Of a stretch of 43,062 nucleotides of DNA, positions 17,789-26,662 are shown piece after piece (positions within the stretch are counted from its first letter, which is position 1; each line of letters begins with the position of its first letter). Source of the stretch: Pelomonas sp046294815 (GTDB lineage Bacteria; Pseudomonadota; Gammaproteobacteria; Burkholderiales; Burkholderiaceae_C); contig JBKBOJ010000022.1 in NCBI GenBank assembly GCA_046294815.1, positions 1 to 43,062 on the forward strand, written 5' to 3'. The notes beneath the pieces are model-generated. The model worked only from the letters and a program-made list of their open reading frames with translations. It ran no database searches and was not told where the DNA came from. The position numbers and the translations under genes are program-made.

Positions 17789-18346
17789 TCAAGACGTGGC
17801 GTCGCGGCGCTTCAGGCCCAGTGCCGCCCAGCCTGCGTGGCCCAGCCGCTCCAGCGTGTCCAGGTTGCCCTCGAAGATGGCCGCCGTGTCGGGCATGGAC
17901 TCCACCGCGCGCGTGATGCTGTCCTCGCGCAGCAGGTGCAGCGTGGGATAGGGCGAGCGGTTGCTGTAGTTGCCGATGTCGTCGGGCGCGCTGCCGTCGA
18001 ACTGGTAGTCGGGGTGGAAGTCGGCGATCTGCAGGATGCCGTCGAGCTTGAGCTCTTCCACCAGCGCGTCGGCGGCGTCCAGGAAATCGTTGAAGTCCAG
18101 GAAGTCGGTCAGCACTTGCGGGTGGATCAGCAGCGTCGTTTCCACCTCTTCGGGATCGGCGCGGTTCAATGCCAGCAGCTCATGCGCCAGGTCTTTCAGC
18201 AGCGCCTCGGGCTCGGTCGCGTCGCTGACGACGTAGCGGATGCGTTGGTTGACGTGCACCGCCTTCGCGAAGGGGCACAGGTTCAGGCCGATGACGGCCT
18301 TGACGACCCAGTCGCGGGTGTCCTGGATGACTTGATCGTGGTTCAT
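17789..18346 (-). CDS. DUF1415 family protein
   Basis: A 185-residue protein with the hallmarks of DUF1415: an N-terminal WVVKAVIGLNLCPFAKAV with an invariant Cys-Pro-Phe, a central TTLLIHPQVLTDFLDFNDFLD, and a C-terminal DYQFDGSAPDDIGNYSNRSPYPTLH split over several conserved residues, followed by LLREDSITRAVE. The family is common in proteobacteria and of unknown function; its conserved Cys, His and Asp residues suggest an enzyme. The ATG at 18346 overlaps the stop of the upstream M20 amidohydrolase by 4 bp (ATGA), so the two are very likely translated as a coupled pair. Confidence 0.88.
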   Translation of the reverse strand: MNHDQVIQDTRDWVVKAVIGLNLCPFAKAVHVNQRIRYVVSDATEPEALLKDLAHELLALNRADPEEVETTLLIHPQVLTDFLDFNDFLDAADALVEELKLDGILQIADFHPDYQFDGSAPDDIGNYSNRSPYPTLHLLREDSITRAVESMPDTAAIFEGNLDTLERLGHAGWAALGLKRRDATS

Positions 18347-19539
18347 GGCTTGGGTGTGTTCAGCCAGGCCTCGGCAAGCCTGACCCACATCGAGCCGCCG
18401 AGTGGGATGAGGTCGTCGTTGAAGTCGTAGCTGGGGTTGTGCAGCGTGCATGGCCCCAGGCCGTGGCCGCCCACGCGGTGCTCGCCGTCGCCGTTGCCGA
18501 TCAGGAAGTAGCAGCCGGGCTTGTCCAGCAGGTAGTAGCTGAAGTCCTCGGCGCCCATCGTCGGCTCGAAGGTCTGCACGTGATCGGCGCCCACCATGTC
18601 GGTCAGCACGCGCCGCACAAACTCGGTCTCGGCGGCGTGGTTGATGGTGGGCGGATAGTTGCGGCGGAACTCGAACTGGGCCGTCAGCTCGAAGGCGGCT
18701 GCCAGCTGCTGGGTCATGTCGCGCATGCGGCGCTCCAGCAGGTCCAGCAGTTCCAGCGTGAAGGTGCGCACCGTGCCTTCCATGACGACGGAGTCGGGCA
18801 CGACGTTGGTCGCCTCGCCGGCATGGATCATGGTCACGGAGATGACGCCTGGGTCGATGGGGCGCTTGTTGCGGCTGATGATGGTCTGGAAGGCCGTGAC
18901 CAGCTGGCAGGCGGCCGGCACGGGGTCCAGCCCCAAATGCGGCATCGCAGCGTGCGAGCCCTTGCCCTTGAGCGTGATCTTGAACTCGTTGCTGCTGGCG
19001 AACACCGGCCCGCTCTTGAGCGCAAACTGGCCGGCCTGCATGCCGGGCCAGTTGTGGGCGCCAAAGATGGCCTCCATCGGGAACTTCTCGAACAGGCCAT
19101 CCTTGATCATCTCGCGCGCACCACCGCCGCCTTCCTCGGCGGGCTGGAAGATGAGGTAGACCGTGCCGTTGAAGTTGCGCTGCGTCGCCAGGTGCTTGGC
19201 CGCGGCCAGCAGCATGGCGGTGTGGCCGTCGTGGCCGCAGGCGTGCATGCGGCCCGGGTAGCTGCTGGCATGCGGGAACTGGTTGCGCTCGGTCATCGGC
19301 AGCGCGTCGATGTCGGCCCGCAGGCCCACGGCGCGGGGCGAGTCGCCGTTCTTGACGATGCCCACCACGCCGGTCTTGCCCAGGCCGCGGTGGACAGGGA
19401 TGCCCCAGTCGGTCAGCGCTTTCGCGATGACGTCGGCGGTGCGCTCTTCTTGGAAGCAGAGCTCGGGGTGCCTGTGCAGGTCGCGCCGGATGGCGGTGAT
19501 GGCTGGCGCGTCGGCCACGATGGTGTCGATAAGCTTCAT
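18343..19539 (-). CDS. M20 family metallo-amidohydrolase (hippurate hydrolase-like)
   Basis: A 398-residue cytoplasmic peptidase M20D enzyme that hydrolyses N-acyl amino acids or similar amides. Metal and catalytic motifs are in order: RRDLHRHPELCFQE, GLRADIDALPM, MHACGHDGHTAMLL, FQPAEEGGGGAREMI, the lid-domain GKGSHAAMPHLGLDP, and GAEDFSYYL near the C-terminus with the last His in its neighbourhood. The length and the HACGHDGH box match the hippurate or indole-3-acetyl amino acid hydrolase group; the true acyl group is unknown. The ATG at 19539 has GGAAG upstream. It heads the two-gene unit with DUF1415 and is divergent from the zinc-receptor genes across only 50 bp. Confidence 0.9.
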   Translation of the reverse strand: MKLIDTIVADAPAITAIRRDLHRHPELCFQEERTADVIAKALTDWGIPVHRGLGKTGVVGIVKNGDSPRAVGLRADIDALPMTERNQFPHASSYPGRMHACGHDGHTAMLLAAAKHLATQRNFNGTVYLIFQPAEEGGGGAREMIKDGLFEKFPMEAIFGAHNWPGMQAGQFALKSGPVFASSNEFKITLKGKGSHAAMPHLGLDPVPAACQLVTAFQTIISRNKRPIDPGVISVTMIHAGEATNVVPDSVVMEGTVRTFTLELLDLLERRMRDMTQQLAAAFELTAQFEFRRNYPPTINHAAETEFVRRVLTDMVGADHVQTFEPTMGAEDFSYYLLDKPGCYFLIGNGDGEHRVGGHGLGPCTLHNPSYDFNDDLIPLGGSMWVRLAEAWLNTPKP

Positions 19540-19589
19540 GGGCGGGTGACTTCCAGGCGCTGTAGGGGGTCGAGTTTAGGATTGCGGCC

Positions 19590-19901
19590 GTGAAACTCCG
19601 TCGCGTCGCCCGCAGCTGGCTGATTTGGCTGGCGCTGATCCTGCCCATCGGCCAGGCGCTGGCGGGCGTGCATGCGTTGTCGCATGCCGTCGAGCGCGGC
19701 AACGACGGGCTGGTGCATCGGGCCGTTTGCGACCTGTGCCTGGTGGCTGCCAATCTGGGTGCCGGTGCGCCGGCCGCCGGGCCGCAGCCGCTGCCGGTCG
19801 GCCCGGTGGTCCATGCCGCGCCGCTGGAGCCCGGCCTTGGCGCGCCCGGCCTCGGCGCGGTGCAGCTGCCGCAGGCCCGCGCGCCGCCGGCTTCCGTCTG
19901 A
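19590..19901 (+). CDS. Small DUF2946-like Cys/His protein upstream of a TonB receptor
   Basis: A 103-residue protein with an N-terminal hydrophobic segment (WLIWLALILPIGQALAG) that could be a signal peptide or anchor. HALSHAVERG and HRAVCDLCLVA follow, giving two His-containing stretches and a Cys-x2-Cys pair. The tail is Pro/Gly-rich. Similar small proteins with HxxxH and CxxC, often annotated DUF2946, sit beside metal receptors and transporters. The GTG start at 19590 is used since the signal segment begins within a few residues. Only 72 bp separate it from the ZnuD-like receptor, so a shared metal role, perhaps zinc or copper binding in the periplasm, is likely. The family name is tentative. 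Confidence 0.6.
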   Translation: MKLRRVARSWLIWLALILPIGQALAGVHALSHAVERGNDGLVHRAVCDLCLVAANLGAGAPAAGPQPLPVGPVVHAAPLEPGLGAPGLGAVQLPQARAPPASV

Positions 19902-19973
19902 ACCTCAAGGTCTGCCGCGACCGCCATGCCTGGCGGCGCGCGCTTTGCTTTTTCAGAATCGGAAGTCCTCTCC

Positions 19974-21986
19974 ATGCGTTTTCACGTCTTGGCGCCCGTT
20001 GCGGCCGCCTGCCTGTTGTCCCTGGCCGCCCAGGCCCAATCCCAAGCCCCCGCCGAGTCGCTCGACAAGGTCGTCATCACCGGCAACCCGCTGAAGAGCG
20101 CGGTGCTGGCTCAGCCCAGCGATTCGCTCAGCGGCGATCAACTCGTGCTGACGCGCGGCGCCAACCTCGGCGACACGTTGCAAGGGCTGCCCGGCGTGGC
20201 AGCCACCAACTTCGGCCCCAACGCCAGCCGACCGGTCATTCGCGGCCTGGACGGCGATCGCGTGCGCATCCTGAACAACTCCGGCGCGTCGGTGGACGCG
20301 TCCAACCTCAGTTTCGATCACGGCGTGGCCATCGACCCGCTGGTCATCGACAAGGTCGAGGTGCTGCGCGGCGCGGCGGCGCTGCTGTACGGCGGCAATG
20401 CGGTGGGCGGCGTGGTCAACACGCTGGACAACCGCATTCCGCGCACGTTCACGCCGGGCCTGAGCGGTGCGGCGGAGGTGCGCCTGGGCGGCGCCGCGCG
20501 CGACAAGAGTGGCGCCGTGGTGCTGGACGGCGGCAGCGGCCAGGCCAACTCGGGCTTGGGTTGGCATGTGGACGTGGCCGGCCGCGATGCGGGCGACCTG
20601 CGCACGCCGCGCTTTGACAGCCCGATCGACGCGGGCAGCGAGAGCCGCAGCACCGTGCGCAACTCGGCGGCCAAGAGCCACGGCGGCGCCGTCGGCGGCT
20701 CGGTGTTCTTCCAGGGCGGCTATGCCGGCGTGTCGGTGGACGACTTCCGCAACGACTATGGCGTGACGGCCGAGCCCGATGTGCGCATCCAGATGCAGCG
20801 CCGCCGCCTGGCCACAGCCGGCGAATGGGCCGGCGCAGACGGCCCCGTGCGCCGTCTGAGCTGGCAGCTCAGCCGCAACCGCTACGAGCACACCGAGATG
20901 GAGGGCGAAGCGGTCGGCACCACGTTCAAGAGCCGCGGCAGCGACGGCCGGCTGGAGCTGGAGCATGCCCCGCTAGGCCCCTGGCGCGGCGTGGTGGGCG
21001 TGCAGACCGAGTCGCTGGATTTCTCGGCGCTGGGCGAGGAAGCCTTCGTGCCCAGCACGCGCACGCGCAACACCGGCGTGTTCCTGCTGGAGCAGGCCAA
21101 GCTGGGCGGCGTGGACTGGTCGGCTGGCGTGCGGACCGAGCGGGTGACGGTCAGCTCCGACGGCGGCGACCATTTCGGTGCCGCACAGTCGCGCAAGTTC
21201 AGCCCGCTGAGCCTGGCGCTCAGCGGCGTGCTGCCGCTGGCCGGCGGCTGGCAGGCCAGTGCCAACCTGAACCGCACCGAGCGCGCGCCGGCCTACTACG
21301 AGCTGTTCGCCAACGGCCTGCATGTGGCCAGCGCCGCCTTCGAGCGCGGCGACCCTGACCTGCGCAAGGAGCGCTCCAAGGGCCTGGACTTGGGCCTGAA
21401 GTGGGAGGGCCGGGACAGCCATGTGCACTTCAACGTCTACGAGACGCGCTTTGCCAACTACATCGCCCTGAACGCGACCGGGGAGCATGTCGAGGGCGGG
21501 CACAGCCATGGCGACGAGGTCCACGAGCTGCCCGTCTACGCCTTCCAGGCCGTGCCGGCCCGGCTGCGCGGCGTGGAGCTGGAGGCCCGCTGGCAGGCCA
21601 ACGCCGCCGTGGCGGTGCTGGCGCAGCTGGACGCCGTGCGCGGCGAGAACACGCAGACCGGCGAGCCGCTGCCGCGCCTGGCACCGCTGCGCGCGCTGCT
21701 GGGCCTGGAAGGCCGCTGGGGCGACTGGTCGGGCCGGCTGGAATGGCGCGGCGCCGCACGGCAGACGCGCGTCGCCGCGTTCGACGCCCCCACGCCGGGC
21801 TACGGCACGCTGCGGCTGTCCGTCGCCCGCCAGCTGCGCTGGGGCACGACCGACGCGCTGTGGTACCTGAAGCTGGACAACCTGGGCAACCGGCTGGCCT
21901 ACAACGCGACCGCGGTGGCCACCATCCGCGGCCTGGCGCCGCTGGCTGGGCGCTCGGCCAGCACGGGGCTGCAGATCCGGTTTTGA
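19974..21986 (+). CDS. TonB-dependent outer-membrane receptor, ZnuD-like with His-rich loop
   Basis: A 670-residue TonB receptor. The signal peptide (MRFHVLAPVAAACLLSLAAQAQ) is followed by the TonB-box-like LDKVVITG, then the plug with LQGLPGVAATNFGPNASRP and GLDGDRVRILNNSGASVDASNLSFDHGV, whose motifs are spread over the first 130 residues. The beta-barrel follows, ending in an aromatic QIRF. Near residues 503-519 a predicted external loop is rich in acidic and histidine residues (EHVEGGHSHGDEVHEL). This combination is typical of ZnuD, the zinc receptor of Neisseria and relatives. Zinc import is inferred from it; copper or another metal is possible. I see no Zur box in the 50 bp between the divergent genes. 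The ATG at 19974 replaces an upstream start that would add 16 residues before the signal peptide. Confidence 0.85.
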   Translation: MRFHVLAPVAAACLLSLAAQAQSQAPAESLDKVVITGNPLKSAVLAQPSDSLSGDQLVLTRGANLGDTLQGLPGVAATNFGPNASRPVIRGLDGDRVRILNNSGASVDASNLSFDHGVAIDPLVIDKVEVLRGAAALLYGGNAVGGVVNTLDNRIPRTFTPGLSGAAEVRLGGAARDKSGAVVLDGGSGQANSGLGWHVDVAGRDAGDLRTPRFDSPIDAGSESRSTVRNSAAKSHGGAVGGSVFFQGGYAGVSVDDFRNDYGVTAEPDVRIQMQRRRLATAGEWAGADGPVRRLSWQLSRNRYEHTEMEGEAVGTTFKSRGSDGRLELEHAPLGPWRGVVGVQTESLDFSALGEEAFVPSTRTRNTGVFLLEQAKLGGVDWSAGVRTERVTVSSDGGDHFGAAQSRKFSPLSLALSGVLPLAGGWQASANLNRTERAPAYYELFANGLHVASAAFERGDPDLRKERSKGLDLGLKWEGRDSHVHFNVYETRFANYIALNATGEHVEGGHSHGDEVHELPVYAFQAVPARLRGVELEARWQANAAVAVLAQLDAVRGENTQTGEPLPRLAPLRALLGLEGRWGDWSGRLEWRGAARQTRVAAFDAPTPGYGTLRLSVARQLRWGTTDALWYLKLDNLGNRLAYNATAVATIRGLAPLAGRSASTGLQIRF

Positions 21987-22133
21987 TGCTGCCGTCGGGG
22001 CGCCGGGTATAACCCTGGTGCCTCGACGCCATCGCGGCGGGCAGTCTGCACTGCGCTGGTGCCTTGTGCACCTGCATGCCGCGGCTGACCGTGGCGTGGA
22101 ATTTGCGTCGTCGAGGCGAGAGGAGCAGCGACG

Positions 22134-23570
22134 ATGCAGACCGCGTTTGACGAGATGAACGCCGCGGGGGGGCAAGGAACCCGCCCCCACTACCAGGCCT
22201 ATGCCCGCTGGCTGGCCGAGCAACCTGAGTCGCTGATGCGCGAACGGCGCGAGCAGGCCGAGCTGATCTTCCGCCGCGTGGGCATCACCTTTGCCGTCTA
22301 CGGCGACAAGGACAGTGGCGAGGGCACCGAGCGGCTGATTCCGTTCGACCTGATCCCGCGCGTGATCCCGGCGGCCGAGTGGACCACCATGCAGGCCGGC
22401 CTGGCCCAGCGCGTGACGGCGCTGAACCGCTTCATCCACGACGTCTACCATGATCAGGAAATCCTGAAGGCCGGCGTCGTGCCGGCGGACGAGATCCTGC
22501 AGAACGCCCAGTTCCGCAAGGAGATGATGGGCGTGGACGTGCCGGGCGGCGTCTACAGCCACATCGCCGGCATCGACATCGTGCGCGCCGGCCAGCCGGA
22601 TGGCAGCGGCCAGTACTACGTGCTGGAAGACAACCTGCGCGTGCCCAGCGGCGTCAGCTACATGCTGGAGAACCGCAAGATGATGATGCGGCTCTTCCCC
22701 GAGCTGTTCGTCAGCCACCGCATCGCGCCGGTGGCCCACTATCCGGATTTGCTGCTCGACACGCTGCGCAGCGTCGCGCCGCCAGGGGTGTCGGACCCCA
22801 CGGTCGTCGTCATGACGCCGGGCATGTACAACTCGGCCTACTTCGAGCACGCCTTCCTGGCCCAGCAGATGGGTGTGGAGCTGGTGGAGGGGCAGGATCT
22901 GTTCGTGGACGGCGGCTTCGTCTACATGCGCACGACGCGTGGGCCCAAGCGCGTGGACGTCATCTACCGCCGCATCGACGACGACTTCCTCGATCCGCAG
23001 GTGTTCCGCCCCGATTCACAGCTGGGCTGCGCGGGCCTGGTGGACGCCTACAAGGCCGGCCGCGTGACGCTCTGCAATGCCATCGGCACCGGCATCGCGG
23101 ACGACAAGTCCATCTACCCCTATGTGCCGAAGATGATCGAGTTCTATCTCGGCGAGAAGCCCATCCTGCAGAACGTGCCCACCTACGTCTGCCGCGAGAA
23201 GGACGACCTGGCCTACACGCTGGCCCACCTGCCCGAGCTGGTGGTCAAGGAGGTGCACGGCGCCGGCGGCTACGGCATGCTGGTCGGGCCGGCGGCGACC
23301 CAGGCCGAGATCGAGGCCTTCCGCGCCCAGCTGCTGGCCAACCCGGGCAACTACATCGCGCAGCCGACGCTGTCGCTGTCCACCTGCCCGACCTTCGTCG
23401 ACAGCGGCATCGCGCCCCGTCACATCGACCTGCGACCCTTCGTGCTGTCGGGGTCCAGCGTGCGCATGGTGCCGGGCGGGCTGACACGCGTCGCCCTGAA
23501 GGAGGGCTCCTTGGTGGTGAACAGCAGCCAGGGCGGTGGTACCAAGGACACCTGGGTCCTGGAGGATTGA
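22134..23570 (+). CDS. Circularly permuted ATP-grasp protein (type 2)
   Basis: A 478-residue protein of the circularly permuted ATP-grasp family (DUF404/DUF407). Signatures are LEDNLRVPSGVSYMLENR, MTPGMYNSAYFEHAFLAQQMG, YRRIDDDFLDP, NAIGTGIADDKSIY, and the ATP-binding strand with Lys and glycine loop LVVKEVHGAGGYGM near residue 380. The permutation puts the lid elements after the catalytic ones. The family is predicted to be an amidoligase that uses ATP to join an amine to a carboxylate, typically with alpha-E and transglutaminase-like proteins; no substrate is known. A ribosome site (GAGAGGAG) lies 8 bases before the ATG. It begins the locus, 14 bp before the alpha-E gene. All catalytic elements look intact, unlike the second copy in the fused gene. 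Confidence 0.88.
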   Translation: MQTAFDEMNAAGGQGTRPHYQAYARWLAEQPESLMRERREQAELIFRRVGITFAVYGDKDSGEGTERLIPFDLIPRVIPAAEWTTMQAGLAQRVTALNRFIHDVYHDQEILKAGVVPADEILQNAQFRKEMMGVDVPGGVYSHIAGIDIVRAGQPDGSGQYYVLEDNLRVPSGVSYMLENRKMMMRLFPELFVSHRIAPVAHYPDLLLDTLRSVAPPGVSDPTVVVMTPGMYNSAYFEHAFLAQQMGVELVEGQDLFVDGGFVYMRTTRGPKRVDVIYRRIDDDFLDPQVFRPDSQLGCAGLVDAYKAGRVTLCNAIGTGIADDKSIYPYVPKMIEFYLGEKPILQNVPTYVCREKDDLAYTLAHLPELVVKEVHGAGGYGMLVGPAATQAEIEAFRAQLLANPGNYIAQPTLSLSTCPTFVDSGIAPRHIDLRPFVLSGSSVRMVPGGLTRVALKEGSLVVNSSQGGGTKDTWVLED

Positions 23571-23584
23571 GGAAGGACGCGAGC

Positions 23585-24517
23585 ATGCTGTCGAGAACCG
23601 CTGACCACCTGTACTGGATGGCGCGCTATGTCGAGCGCGCCGAGAACACCGCCCGCCTGCTGGACATCGCCTACCAGACCACGCTGCAGCCGCAATCCGC
23701 CGTCGATGCCGAGCAGACCTGGCGCAGCCTGCTGTCCATCTCGGAGCTCAATGCGCTGCATGCCAGCGGCTACACGACGGTGGACGCGCGCAGCGTGATG
23801 CGCTTTTTCGTCGCCGACGAGAACAACCTCTCGTCCATCTTCAACTGCCTGCGCGCGGCGCGCGAGAACGCGCGGGCGGTGCGCGGCTCGCTGACCACCG
23901 AGGTTTGGGAGACCACCAACCAGACCTGGCTGGAGTTCTGCAAGCAACTGCAGGCCGACTGGCTGCGCGACCCGAGCGCGTTGTTCGAGTGGGTCAAGTA
24001 CCGCAGCCACCTGTCGCGCGGCGTGACGGTGGGCACCATGCTGCAGGACGAGGCCTTCCACTTCATCCGCATCGGCTCCTTCCTGGAGCGCGCTGACAAC
24101 ACCGCGCGGCTGCTGGACGTGAAGTTCTACGACGACGGCCAGGCGCCGTCCGACGGCGACGCGGCGCGCGACTTCTACTACTGGTCGGCCGTGCTGCGCT
24201 CGGTGTCGGGCTTCGAGATCTACCGCAAGGTCTACAGCAACGTCATCCAGCCCGACAAGGTGGCCGAGCTGCTGATCCTGCGCCAGGACATGCCGCGCTC
24301 GCTGGCGCACTGCATGGCCCGGCTGGTGAGCAACCTCAAGCGCGTGGCCAACCCGCAGTCCGCCGAGACGCTGCGCCGCGCCGGCCGGCTGGAGGCCGAG
24401 CTGAACTTCGGCCGCATCGATGAGATTCTGGCGATCGGCTTGCACAACTACCTGGACGACTTTCTGGCCAAGGTCGCCGACCTGGGCAACGGCATCAGCA
24501 AAGACTTCCTCGTCTGA
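23585..24517 (+). CDS. Alpha-E domain protein (DUF403)
   Basis: A 310-residue, almost entirely helical protein opening MLSRTADHLYWMARYVERAENTARLL, the conserved start of the alpha-E family (DUF403), with later family elements such as LEFCKQLQ, FHFIRIGSFLERADNTARLLDVKF and SNVIQPDKVAELLI. It has no signal peptide or membrane helix. The role is unknown, but it always accompanies circularly permuted ATP-grasp proteins and may be a partner or regulator of the ligase. The ATG at 23585 is chosen over the upstream overlapping start because the family begins here and AGGAAGGA lies 7-14 bases upstream. It sits between the ATP-grasp gene (14 bp gap) and the transglutaminase remnant (9 bp gap). Confidence 0.9.
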   Translation: MLSRTADHLYWMARYVERAENTARLLDIAYQTTLQPQSAVDAEQTWRSLLSISELNALHASGYTTVDARSVMRFFVADENNLSSIFNCLRAARENARAVRGSLTTEVWETTNQTWLEFCKQLQADWLRDPSALFEWVKYRSHLSRGVTVGTMLQDEAFHFIRIGSFLERADNTARLLDVKFYDDGQAPSDGDAARDFYYWSAVLRSVSGFEIYRKVYSNVIQPDKVAELLILRQDMPRSLAHCMARLVSNLKRVANPQSAETLRRAGRLEAELNFGRIDEILAIGLHNYLDDFLAKVADLGNGISKDFLV

Positions 24518-24526
24518 AGGGCACGC

Positions 24527-26578
24527 ATGTCCATTCATGTCGCGCTCAAGCACGTCACCCGCTACAAGTACGACCGGCCCGTCAACCTGGGCCCGCAGGT
24601 CGTGTGGCTGCGCCCGGCGCCGCACTGCCGCACGCCCATCCTGAGCTATTCGCGGCGCATCGAGCCGGCCAAGCACTTCATCAACTGGCAGCAGGACCCA
24701 TTCGCCAACCACCTGGCGCGTCGGGTGTTCCCAGACAAGACGACCGAGTTCACCGTCACCGTGGACCTGGTCGCCGAGATGGCGGTCTACAACCCCTTCG
24801 ACTTCTTCCTGGAGCCGCACGCGCAGACCTTCCCGTTCGCGTACGACGAGGCTCAGCAGATCGAGCGGGCGCCCTACCTGCAGGTCGGCGAGGCCACGCC
24901 GCGGCTGCGGCCTATCTGAAGGACATCCCGCGCACTGCACGCCCCACCACCGACTTCCTGGTGGCGTTGAACCAGCGCGTGCACAACCGCGTGTCCTACC
25001 TGATCCGGCTGGAGCCCGGCGTGCAGACGCCCGAGGAGACGCTGGCCAAGGGCTCGGGCTCGTGTCGGGATTCGAGCTGGCTGCTGGTGGCGCTGCTGCG
25101 CCACCTGGGCCTGGCTGCGCGCTTCGTGTCGGGCGACCTGATCCAGCTCGCGCCCGACGAGGAGGCGCTGGACGGCCCCAGCGGCACCGAGGTGGACTTC
25201 ACCGATCTGCATGCCTGGTGCGAGGGCACCGGCTTCAAGATCGTGCTCGAGGGCTACCCGCCGCCGCGCGATCCGCGCTTGAAGCTGCTGGCCGTGACGC
25301 CCGACCCCGGCGTCATCGAGGTCAACATCCACCCGGCGCACAGCTGGGGCGAGCTGGTGGCGCACACCGAGTTCCTGTACGAAGCCGCACGGCAGACGCG
25401 CCTGTGCAGCGAGAAGTTCATGATCGACGGCCGCCACACCGGCACCGGCGGCGGCAACCACGTCGTGCTGGGCGGCGCCGCGCCGGCGGACTCGCACTTC
25501 CTGCGGCGGCCCACGCTGCTGGCCTTGTTGCTGGCCTACTGGCACAACCACCCGTCGCTGAGCGATCTGTTCAGCGGCCTCTTCATCGGCCCCACCAGCC
25601 AGGCGCCGCGCGTGGACGAGGCGCGCAACGACCAACTGCGCGAGCTGGAGATCGCGCTGGGCGAGATCTTCAAGGCCGAGGAAGTTTTCGGCGCCGCCAT
25701 GCCGCCCTGGCTGGTGGACCGCACGCTGCGCAACGTGTCGGTCGACGTGACCGGCAACACCCACCGCAGCGCGTTCTGCATCGACAAGCTCTACGCCCCG
25801 GAGTCCGCCACCGGCTGGCTGGGCCTGCTGGAGCTGCGCGCCTTCGAGATGCCGCCGCATGCGCGCATGAGCATCGTGCTGCAGCTGCTGCTGCACGCGT
25901 TGGTGGCGCGGTTCTGGAAGACGCCTTAGCGCGCGCCGCTGGTGCGCTGGGGCACCGAGCTGCATGACCGCTGGCTGCTGCCGCACTGCATCTGCGCGGA
26001 CTTCGCCGACGTGATCCGCGAGACGGGGGAGGCCGGTGATGCGCTGGATGCGGCCTGGTTTGCGCCGCATGTCGAGTTCCGCTTCCCCAAGGTGGGCGAG
26101 TTCGCCGCCCGCGGTGTGCACGTGACCCTGCGCAGCGCGCTGGAGCCCTGGCATGTGATGGGCGAGGAGGCGGGCCACAGCGGCTCGGTGCGCGATGTGG
26201 ACGCGTCGATGGAGCGGCTGGAGGTGCACGTCAGCGGCCTGGTGGAGCCGCGCCACCGCGTCACCGTCAACGGCCAGCCGCTGCCGCTGCAGCCCACCGG
26301 CCGTGTGGGCGAATTCGTCTGCGGTGTGCGTTACCGCGCCCGGCTGCCTGCGTCGGTGCTGCATCCCACCATCGGCATCCACGCACCGCTGACGCTGGAC
26401 CTGGTGGACACCTGGCAGCACAAGTCGCTGGGCGGCTGCCGCTTCCACGTGGCCCACCCGGGCGGGCGCAGCCACGCGACGCTGCCGGTCAACGCCTACT
26501 AGGAGCCTGTCGGGGGCGGGCGAGCCGCGGCGCAGCCTGGAGTTCCCCTTCACGCTGGACCTGCGCAAGGCAAACTAG
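24527..26578 (+). pseudogene. Decayed transglutaminase/DUF2126 gene
   Basis: An intact homologue is expected to have about 1100 residues: an N-terminal bacterial transglutaminase-like half and a DUF2126 half. Here about 680 codons remain in several broken pieces. The first 130 codons (MSIHVALKHVTRYKYDRPVN onward) stop at 24917-24919, where loss of one G after 24910 shifts the frame; the following frame reads AYLKDIPRTARPTTDFLV. The second piece keeps the Cys of GSCRDSSW and the His of TDLHAWCE, then jumps straight to GFKIVLEGYPPPRDPRLKLL. Several hundred residues, including the catalytic Asp, are therefore missing. An in-frame TAG at 25927 replaces an expected Tyr. A third piece ends NAY at a TAG supplied by a repeat end. 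A last scrap in another frame reads EFPFTLDLRKAN. Homologue lengths are recalled, not searched. Confidence 0.9.
26499..26514 (+). repeat. Solo end of the CTAGGAGCCTGTCGGG repeat inside the pseudogene
   Basis: The 16 bases CTAGGAGCCTGTCGGG are identical to the start of the palindromic element at 42939. They sit where the reading NAY of the decayed DUF2126 gene ends, supplying the TAG stop, and just before an out-of-frame scrap of the same gene. This looks like a scar left by a mobile or deletion-prone repeat: about 40-60 codons of the original gene appear to be missing around it. The rest of the element is absent. Confidence 0.6.
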
Positions 26579-26596
26579 CGAAAACGACGACCCCAT

Positions 26597-26645
26597 GCCT
26601 GCAGCGGTGCGCCGCCCCCGCAAGGGGCAGCCCGTGGCTGCAGGC
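26597..26645. repeat. Nested inverted repeat between genes
   Basis: The outer arms GCCTGCAGC (26597-26605) and GCTGCAGGC (26637-26645) are perfect 9 bp complements. Inside lies a second hairpin, GCCCC (26614-26618), loop CGCAA, GGGGC (26624-26628). The structure fills most of the 84 bp between the pseudogene and the hydrolase start. There is no T-run, so it is not a clear rho-independent terminator. It may be a REP-like element or a structured leader for the hydrolase transcript. Confidence 0.5.
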
Positions 26646-26662
26646 GGCCGGGCAGCACCGAC

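Noticed and set aside
19540..19589. Zur box between the M20 gene and the zinc-receptor genes
   Set aside because: No palindrome resembling a Zur site could be found in these 50 bases.
23567..23584. A longer alpha-E protein starting at 23567
   Set aside because: It would use TTG inside the stop region of the preceding gene; the ATG at 23585 has a good ribosome site and matches the family start.
25942..26502. An independent 186-residue gene
   Set aside because: It is in frame with the preceding fragment across a TAG and continues the same DUF2126 homology, so it is part of the pseudogene.
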